From positions 75,251 through 139,250 of the forward strand of contig CAWFMB010000029.1 of NCBI GenBank assembly GCA_963816685.1: a stretch of 64,000 bases of DNA, given 5' to 3'. Shown here one piece after another: positions 58,321 through 64,000 of this stretch (position 1 is its first letter; every line of letters begins with the position of its first letter). The notes below the pieces were generated by a model that saw only the letters and a list, made by a program, of their open reading frames with translations, did not search any database and had not been told where the DNA came from. The stretch comes from CAVYUC01 sp963816685 (lineage in GTDB: Bacteria; Bacteroidota; Bacteroidia; Bacteroidales; Prolixibacteraceae). The position numbers and the translations under genes were made by a program.

Positions 58321-60219
58321 TTAATTATAATTCAGCACCGGCAAAACAATTCTGGAAGAATTTTGGGAATCGTGGTAAATTCTGATTTCGCTTTTTAAAA
58401 AATCCGATTCATCGCAGTGGTAAATATCGATAAACTGTTGAGGGTTACGATCGACTAGCGGGAACCAGCTGCTTTGGATTTGCACCATTATCCGGTGTCC
58501 TTTTTTGAACGTGTGGGCAATGGAAGGCAGTTCGAATTTCACTTCTTCAACTTTCCCCGGCGTGAATGCCGAAGGATTTTCGTAGCTGTACCTGTATCGC
58601 CCACGAAAGACTTCTCCCCGCACCAGCATTTGGTATCCGCCCATTGGATAGGAAGGTACCTCGTCTTTTTCCGCATAAATATCCACATCGTTAAAACCAA
58701 CATAATCCGGAAAAACATCAATGATTTTTACCACAAAATCTGCATCGGTTGTTGAAATACTTGTAAACAGGCCTGCGGTAATACTTCCGGCAATTGTTAA
58801 ATCCTGTGTAAATGTATCGGTTTGAAATACAAGCACATCCGGCCGTCGTGATGCAAAGCGCTGATCGGCTGTCATGTAGGTTCTGGTCCGGTTGAATTGA
58901 ACATCTTCTTCGTAAGGAACCGGCTTGGCAGGGTCGCTGGTATATTCGCTGAAACTGTTTTTTATATCTGGTTGCTCAAACTTCAACGTTCCTTCAGCAT
59001 GAAAATACAATGTTTTATCTACAGCATTTTCCGGAGGCCACTGTTCAAAAGAGTTCCATTCGTTTGCCCCTGTAATGAAAACATTTGCCTCTGCAATTTC
59101 TGAAATGTCACCTTTATCTTTTAAAAAGTAATTGAAAAAAGGCACCTCGAAATGTTCCTGATAATATGTGCTGGTATTGGCTTCAAATTCCACATTTCCG
59201 AGGTGAGTACCGTCGCTGGTTGACCACTGCCCATGGTACCACGGGCCTTCCACTATTTTATTAAATGCTTTGCCGGGATTGTTTTCTTCTGCAGCTTTAT
59301 ATGAATTCCATGCGCCCCAGCAATCTTCCGCATCAAACAATCCGCCCACCCACAGCATAGCCGGTTGCAAATCTGCTGTTGCCCGTCGGGCATCACGCGC
59401 CTGCCACCAGGCATCGTAATCCGGATGTTCCATCATATCATTCCAGAAAGCGATGCTGTCACCGGTTAATTGTGTAAGGTTTTTTACCGGACCGGCTTCG
59501 AGGTAAAATTTATAATTATCATGAACAGGAAATCCAACCGATGATGCACCAATTGAATCGGGTTTGGGATGCGGCACTCCAAAAGCATTTCCTATTGCCG
59601 AATAAAAGCTAAAAGCATCCATTTGAAAAAATGCGCCGTTGTGATGAAAATCGTCGCCGATAAACCAGTTGGTCACCGGAGCCTGCGGACTTACCGCCTT
59701 CAGTGCCGGATGATTGGATGCCGCAGCCATCGTGGAATAAAACCCGGGATACGAAATGCCAAAAACACCAACTTTTCCGTTATTGTTGGGAATATTTTCA
59801 AGCAACCAGTCGATCGTATCGTAAGTGTCGCTTGCTTCATCCGTTTCATCTCCCTTTTGGTCAGGATTAAACGGCCGCACATTTTCGAATTCTCCTTCGC
59901 TCATCCACCTTCCGCGCACATCCTGCGTTACAAGGATATAACCTTCCCTCAGGTATTCCCTTTTGTACCCTCTCCAATAACCGGCATATTTATTTTCACC
60001 ATAGGGTTTGCAGGAATAGGGTGTTCGGGTAATTAAAACCGGATGCTTTTCTTTTGAATCTTTGGGTATGTAAACCGACGTGAACAGTCTTATACCGTCA
60101 CGCATTGGAATGTAAAATTCCTTTTTCTCATAATTTTTTTTGAACCAGTCAGAATCAATTTGCTGGTCATTGCAGGAGATGCAAAGGATCAGCAACAAAA
60201 ACAGGAGCACCTTTTTCAT
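58321..60219 (-). CDS. CocE/NonD family hydrolase (Xaa-Pro dipeptidyl-peptidase-like)
   Basis: 632 residues with a lipoprotein signal (MKKVLLFLLLILCISC). YIPMRDGIRLFTSVYIPKDS and RTPYSCKPYG open the alpha/beta-hydrolase part. GVFGISYPGFYSTMAAASNH carries the nucleophile Ser of the GxSYxG motif and MLWVGGLFDAEDCWGAWNSY the catalytic Asp. The C-terminal beta-jelly-roll ends HRIMVQIQSSWFPLVDRNPQ. This is the family of X-Pro dipeptidyl-peptidases, cocaine esterase and glutaryl-acylases. It is probably a periplasmic peptidase or acylase; substrate unknown. Transcribed alone. Confidence 0.9.
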   Translation of the reverse strand: MKKVLLFLLLILCISCNDQQIDSDWFKKNYEKKEFYIPMRDGIRLFTSVYIPKDSKEKHPVLITRTPYSCKPYGENKYAGYWRGYKREYLREGYILVTQDVRGRWMSEGEFENVRPFNPDQKGDETDEASDTYDTIDWLLENIPNNNGKVGVFGISYPGFYSTMAAASNHPALKAVSPQAPVTNWFIGDDFHHNGAFFQMDAFSFYSAIGNAFGVPHPKPDSIGASSVGFPVHDNYKFYLEAGPVKNLTQLTGDSIAFWNDMMEHPDYDAWWQARDARRATADLQPAMLWVGGLFDAEDCWGAWNSYKAAEENNPGKAFNKIVEGPWYHGQWSTSDGTHLGNVEFEANTSTYYQEHFEVPFFNYFLKDKGDISEIAEANVFITGANEWNSFEQWPPENAVDKTLYFHAEGTLKFEQPDIKNSFSEYTSDPAKPVPYEEDVQFNRTRTYMTADQRFASRRPDVLVFQTDTFTQDLTIAGSITAGLFTSISTTDADFVVKIIDVFPDYVGFNDVDIYAEKDEVPSYPMGGYQMLVRGEVFRGRYRYSYENPSAFTPGKVEEVKFELPSIAHTFKKGHRIMVQIQSSWFPLVDRNPQQFIDIYHCDESDFLKSEIRIYHDSQNSSRIVLPVLNYN

Positions 60220-60376
60220 GAAAAGAAATTTTTGAACAAATGCAAGATATTAAAGTTTAGGTCAAAAATTCCATGCAAGCCAAAAGTTTTTGACGCAATG
60301 CATAAAAAACATGAAGCGCAAAATTTTCTCTCCTCAATTCATCCGGATTTGCGTGAAAAATTCAAAAAACGGGCAA

Positions 60377-61609
60377 TCAGTCAGCTGTATTTTCACTTGA
60401 AATTTTCTGTCGCACCTTACTGCCCGGATAAATCTTCAGTGCTTCCTCCAGAATTTTCAGGCAAACAGCCAAATCCTCTTTTTTTAACACATAGGCAATA
60501 CGCACTTCGTCGAGACCTTTATTGGGCAAAGTGTAAAAACCTGAAGCCGGGGCCATCATTACCGTCTGTCCCTGATAGTCAAAATCGGAGAGCAGCCATG
60601 CACAAAACTTTTCTGCATTATCAACAGGAAGCCGGGCTACTGTGTAAAAAGCCCCCATCGGTATGGGTGAATAAACACCGTCAATCCGGTTCAGCCCGTC
60701 AATTAAAAATTTGCGGCGTTCAACATATTCATTGTAGTTGTTCAGCATGTAATCATCAGCGGCGTCGAGTGAGGCTTCCGCGGCAATCTGACCGATTAAC
60801 GGAGGGCTTAATCTTGCCTGGCAAAATTTCATTACGTTGCGCCTGACCTCTTTGTTTTTTGTAATTAATGCACCAATTCGTAAACCGCATTCGCTGTAAC
60901 GTTTCGAAACAGAATCAATTAAAACAACGTTTTGCTCAATTCCCTCCAGGTGAAATGCTGATATATACGGCGAACCTGTATAACAGAATTCACGATAAAC
61001 TTCATCCGAAAAAAGATAAAGATCGTATTTCTTCACCAGGTCTCGGATTTTATTCATTTCCTTGCTGGTGTACAAATAGCCGGTGGGATTATTTGGATTG
61101 CAAATCATTATCCCCTTTGTTTTTGGAGTAATCAGCTTTTCGAATTCCTCCACAGGGGGCAGGGCAAATCCTTCTTCAATTTTTGCTGCAATCGATTTAA
61201 TAACCGCCCCGGCAACAATTGCAAATGCTTCGTAGTTGGCATATGCAGGTTCCGGAACAATAATTTCGTCGCCAGGATCAAGGCAGCTCATAAATGCAAA
61301 AGTAACAGCTTCGCTTCCTCCTGTTGTAATGATAATATCATCTACTTCAACATCAATTTTAAACCTGTGGTAATATTTCGTCAGTTTCTCCCTGAATGAA
61401 CGTATTCCTTCACTTGGTGTATATTCAAGTATTTTGCGGTCAATCGATCTAATGGCTTCCAGCGCTTCCGGGGGAGTCGGCAAATCGGGTTGTCCAATAT
61501 TTAAATGATGCACCTTTATTCCTCTTTCCTTTGCTTTATCGGCCAGCGGAGCCAGCTTCCTGATAGGTGAATCAGGCATTATCCTTCCTCTTTCTGAAAC
61601 AGTCGGCAT
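60377..61609 (-). CDS. aspartate aminotransferase-type PLP enzyme (class I)
   Basis: 410 residues from the ATG at 61609 (upstream in-frame extension is not conserved). LNIGQPDLPTPPEALEAIRS, EILVPEPAYANYEAF-like and MICNPNNPTGYLYT segments, and LIDSVSKRYSECGLRIGALI with the PLP-binding Lys, mark class I aminotransferases. The GQPDLPTP start is common in Bacteroidetes aspartate or aromatic aminotransferases. Substrate is most likely Asp or a branched/aromatic acid. Divergent from alanine dehydrogenase. Confidence 0.88.
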   Translation of the reverse strand: MPTVSERGRIMPDSPIRKLAPLADKAKERGIKVHHLNIGQPDLPTPPEALEAIRSIDRKILEYTPSEGIRSFREKLTKYYHRFKIDVEVDDIIITTGGSEAVTFAFMSCLDPGDEIIVPEPAYANYEAFAIVAGAVIKSIAAKIEEGFALPPVEEFEKLITPKTKGIMICNPNNPTGYLYTSKEMNKIRDLVKKYDLYLFSDEVYREFCYTGSPYISAFHLEGIEQNVVLIDSVSKRYSECGLRIGALITKNKEVRRNVMKFCQARLSPPLIGQIAAEASLDAADDYMLNNYNEYVERRKFLIDGLNRIDGVYSPIPMGAFYTVARLPVDNAEKFCAWLLSDFDYQGQTVMMAPASGFYTLPNKGLDEVRIAYVLKKEDLAVCLKILEEALKIYPGSKVRQKISSENTAD

Positions 61610-61842
61610 GTTGTATAATATATTTTTATAATGGAACAAATATACAAGTATCAAAATGAAATCAATGAAACAGTTAAATTTTCATTTTGGAATATTATTA
61701 AAAAATTAAATTTCAATTTGATACAGGAGGTTTATTTAACTGTTATGGCAAACATGGAATAGCCGGATTCAGTAATTTTTGTCATATTTTTCTACATTGG
61801 TTGTCTCTATTTTTGGGTCTGAATTTTTTAAATATAACTGAA

Positions 61843-62955
61843 ATGATAATTGGAGTACCCAAAGAAATAAAAAATAACGAAAACCGGATTGCGTTAACAC
61901 CGGCCGGTGCTGCTGAATTGATACACAACGGACACGAAGTTTATGTACAATCGGGTGGTGGAAGCGGCAGTGGTTTTCGGGATGAAGATTATACAGAAGC
62001 CGGAGCCATTATGCTGCCAACAATTGAGGATGTTTACAAAGTGGCTGAAATGATAATGAAAGTGAAGGAGCCGATTGAGCAGGAATACAGTCTGATAAAA
62101 AAAGGCCAGATATTATTTACTTATTTTCATTTCGCATCCTCAGAAAAATTAACAGAGGCGATGCTTCAGAGTGGCTCAGTTTGTCTGGCTTACGAAACGG
62201 TTGAACTGGATGATCGTTCGTTGCCATTGCTGGTTCCCATGAGTGAAGTTGCAGGGCGCATGTCGGTACAGGAAGGGGCAAAATACCTTGAAAAAACCTA
62301 TGGCGGTTATGGAGTTTTGCTTGGAGGTGTTCCAGGGGTTCCTCCTGCAAAAGTGCTGATAATCGGTGGTGGAATTGTTGGAACCGAAGCAGCAAAAATG
62401 GCTGCCGGTTTAGGTGCCGATGTCACTGTTATGGATGTATCGCTGAAACGCCTGCGTTACCTCGATGATATTATGCCGGCCAATGTGAAAACATCCATGA
62501 GCAACGATTACAACATCCGCGACATGGTACAGACGCATGATTTAATTATTGGCGCCGTTCTGATTCCCGGTGCCAAAGCTCCGCGTCTTGTTACCCGCGA
62601 AATGCTGAAAATCATGCGCCCCGGAACTGTAATGGTTGATGTGGCAGTCGATCAGGGTGGCTGTTTTGAAACCACCGTGGCAACAACACATGCAGATCCT
62701 ACCTTCACCATCGACGAAGTCATTCACTATTGCGTGGCAAACATGCCGGGAGCTGTGCCACGCACATCCACCATTGCGCTTACAAACGCAACCCTTGCCT
62801 ATGCGCTTCAAATTGCAGGTAAGGGCTGGAAACAAGCCTGCATCGACAGCGTGCCATTGCGGAAAGGATTAAATGTAGTCGATGGAAAAGTGGTGTATAA
62901 AGGTGTTGCCGATGCTTTTGATTTGCCTTACACCGAAGTCAGTAAAGTACTGTAA
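61843..62955 (+). CDS. ald: alanine dehydrogenase
   Basis: 370 residues from the ATG at 61843, the standard size. GVPKEIKNNENRIALTPAGA is the N-terminal substrate motif and LIIGGGIVGTEAAKMAAGLG the NAD-binding Rossmann loop. VDVAVDQGGCFETT and TSTIALTNATLAYAL are typical late blocks. It interconverts alanine with pyruvate and ammonia using NAD. An upstream TATTTTTG at 61808-61815 could be the -7 box. A terminator follows. Confidence 0.95.
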   Translation: MIIGVPKEIKNNENRIALTPAGAAELIHNGHEVYVQSGGGSGSGFRDEDYTEAGAIMLPTIEDVYKVAEMIMKVKEPIEQEYSLIKKGQILFTYFHFASSEKLTEAMLQSGSVCLAYETVELDDRSLPLLVPMSEVAGRMSVQEGAKYLEKTYGGYGVLLGGVPGVPPAKVLIIGGGIVGTEAAKMAAGLGADVTVMDVSLKRLRYLDDIMPANVKTSMSNDYNIRDMVQTHDLIIGAVLIPGAKAPRLVTREMLKIMRPGTVMVDVAVDQGGCFETTVATTHADPTFTIDEVIHYCVANMPGAVPRTSTIALTNATLAYALQIAGKGWKQACIDSVPLRKGLNVVDGKVVYKGVADAFDLPYTEVSKVL

Positions 62956-62979
62956 TTTTCTAACCAAATCAATATGTCA

Positions 62980-63009
62980 AAGGGCTCTGCACTGGTTGCA
63001 GGGCTTTTT
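62980..63009 (+). terminator. terminator after ald
   Basis: AAGGGCTCTGCA faces TGCAGGGCTT across a short loop and runs into eight T. Confidence 0.7.
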
Positions 63010-63050
63010 TTTGCTATAAGGTGCAGGCTAAACAAACGGATAACAATCCA

Positions 63051-63681
63051 GCCAATCCGGACCTGGGGTTGAACAGAAAACAACTGTCGTCGCCATTATC
63101 ATTCAACCACAGTCGTGGTTGTTTTTAATTGCACATCCGTGTCCCATGCATTTCATACATGGCTATTCATATTTAATCGCGTTGCGATTTTTATATTTTT
63201 GATGGCAGGACTCTATTCGGGAATAACAGATGAAATCTGTTTAATGTGAATAGCCGCAGGTGCAACCTGTGGTAACGTATGCCCATTGCAGCCGCAACCC
63301 CGGAATTGGGGTTGAACAGAAAACAATTGTTATCACCATTATCATTCAACCACATCCGAGGTTGTTTTAGATGTGCATTTATTAACCATGCATTTCATAC
63401 ATGGCTATTCATATTTAATCGCGTTGCGATTTTAGGGCACTGATAAACCCGAAGGGTTGAATTTTGAATAGCCATAGGTGAAACCCATGGTAACATGCGT
63501 ACCTCGCAGCGGCAACCCCGGAATTGGGGTTGAACAGAAAACAACTGTTATCGCCATTATCATTAAACCACATCCGTGGTTGTTTGGATGTACATTTATT
63601 AACCATGCATTTCATACATGGCTATTCATATTTAATCGCGTTGCGATTGTTGTAGCCGCAGGCGCAACCTGTGGACGGTTA
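63051..63681. repeat. three hairpin-rich direct repeats
   Basis: Units about 63051-63288, 63289-63506 and 63507-63681. A 44-base core (63145-63188, 63387-63430, 63604-63647) is identical in all three. Each unit has several short inverted repeats: AACCCC/GGGGTT (imperfect in unit 1), AACCAC/GTGGTT (weaker in unit 2), CATG/CATG, ATCGC/GCGAT, and CCGCAGG/CCTGTGG or a variant. Confidence 0.9.
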
Positions 63682-63774
63682 TGCAGAGAAAACGGTTAAA
63701 TAGTTTTTCAATCCCAGGCACCAGTTAAAATTCCTTTGTAAAGTTGGGTCAAATTATAGAAAAGACTATCCTAA

Positions 63775-63902
63775 AGCTATATTAAATTCGAATTAAACAC
63801 GGATTAAAGTCGGATTAAATTCGGTTATAACCAAATTTAATCCGACTTTAATGCGAATTTAGTACGACTTTAATGCGACTTTAATACGGATATGATATAG
63901 CT
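63775..63902. repeat. long AT-rich inverted repeat
   Basis: The core has 22-base arms (63803-63824 and 63831-63852, one mismatch) around TTATAA. The right part repeats TTTAATnCGACTTTAAT-like words. The outer ends AGCTAT (63775) and ATAGCT (63897-63902) also pair. Confidence 0.85.
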
Positions 63903-64000
63903 CAAGTGTGGCGTAAAATCAAATAAAGAAGTGATTTTATTTTGTTTTCCATAATATGTTTTGTACCAGCCGGAAGGTTGCCGTTTAATAACCCAATCCT

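Larger units (their letters stand above)
62956..64000. other. non-coding region with tandem hairpin repeats and palindrome
   Basis: About 1 kb without a supported gene. It contains the ald terminator, three imperfect direct repeats (63051-63681) and an AT-rich inverted repeat (63775-63902), all listed separately. The open frames in the repeats are by-products of the repeat sequence. Confidence 0.8.

Noticed and set aside
59569..60036. 155-codon open frame on the plus strand
   Set aside because: Antisense shadow of the conserved CocE catalytic domain.
60160..60846. 228-codon open frame on the plus strand
   Set aside because: It overlaps the CocE-type hydrolase and the aminotransferase on the other strand and shows a scrambled, low-complexity protein.
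63051..63681. CRISPR array
   Set aside because: Three units of unequal length and internal hairpins, without regular spacers of constant length between short repeats, and no cas genes nearby.
63478..63699. 73-codon open frame in the repeat region
   Set aside because: It is a by-product of the hairpin-rich repeats and has no start signal or domain.

Overview
The window looks like chromosomal DNA of an AT-rich member of the Bacteroidota, probably Marinilabiliales/Prolixibacteraceae-like (the order is an inference). The evidence is two proteins with type IX secretion (T9SS) sorting tails, several promoters of the TTG-N20-TAnnTTTG type, an LL-diaminopimelate aminotransferase, Bacteroidetes-style lipoboxes, and a Wza/Wzc/WbaP capsule set of Bacteroidetes type. 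I found no rRNA, tRNA or CRISPR array.

Layout. (1) 1-15294, plus strand: a Wzx/Wzy-dependent surface polysaccharide cluster. It holds an MBOAT acyltransferase (cut by the window edge) with an SGNH partner, a flippase, four GT4 glycosyltransferases, a Wzy-like polymerase, a WecG/TagA transferase, an initiating polyprenyl glycosylphosphotransferase, Wza, a Wzc tyrosine kinase and a small HAD phosphatase. (2) 15877-25471, minus strand: two large paralogous secreted beta-helix proteins with T9SS tails and long repeat regions, both broken by frameshifts as read. (3) 26060-35614: housekeeping genes (fbaA, lipB, lipA, ruvC) with an SGNH protein, a thymidylate-synthase-like protein, a DUF4380 protein, a TPR protein, an EamA transporter and a toxin-antitoxin pair whose toxin has a premature stop. 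(4) 35816-41573: an accessory patch with a decayed TolB-like lipoprotein gene interrupted by a complete IS4-family element (16-bp inverted repeats, perfect 10-bp target duplication), then a second MBOAT/SGNH pair. (5) 41678-50626: rpsP, rimM, an adhesin-like protein, mscL, a Sua5-family protein, a glycosyltransferase, and a lysine/diaminopimelate group (lysA-like, dapF-like, dapL). (6) 50812-62955: a lipoprotein joining a metallophosphoesterase, a kinase-like segment and a BamA-type barrel; an HD protein fused to a Pycsar-type membrane effector domain; a large GAF-like protein; a CocE/NonD hydrolase; an aminotransferase; and alanine dehydrogenase. (7) 62956-64000: non-coding DNA with three hairpin-rich direct repeats and a long AT-rich palindrome.

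How the genes work together. Region 1 can make, polymerise and export an O-acylated polysaccharide: WbaP starts on the lipid carrier, the GTs extend, Wzx flips, Wzy polymerises, Wzc and Wza export, and MBOAT/SGNH acylate. The T9SS beta-helix proteins beside it may bind or cut such a polymer, but that is inference.

Sequence quality matters here. At least eight genes, including the normally important dapL, are broken by one-base changes, most of them in short homopolymers. This looks more like sequencing error than decay, except for the toxin (a substitution) and the TolB-like gene (many lesions plus an IS). Best candidates for new biology: alternating-cysteine repeats with carbohydrate-binding-like domains nested inside them, a DapF homologue with both catalytic cysteines replaced by serine, the phosphoesterase/kinase-like/barrel fusion, the HD-Pycsar effector fusion, and the hairpin-rich repeats at the right end.
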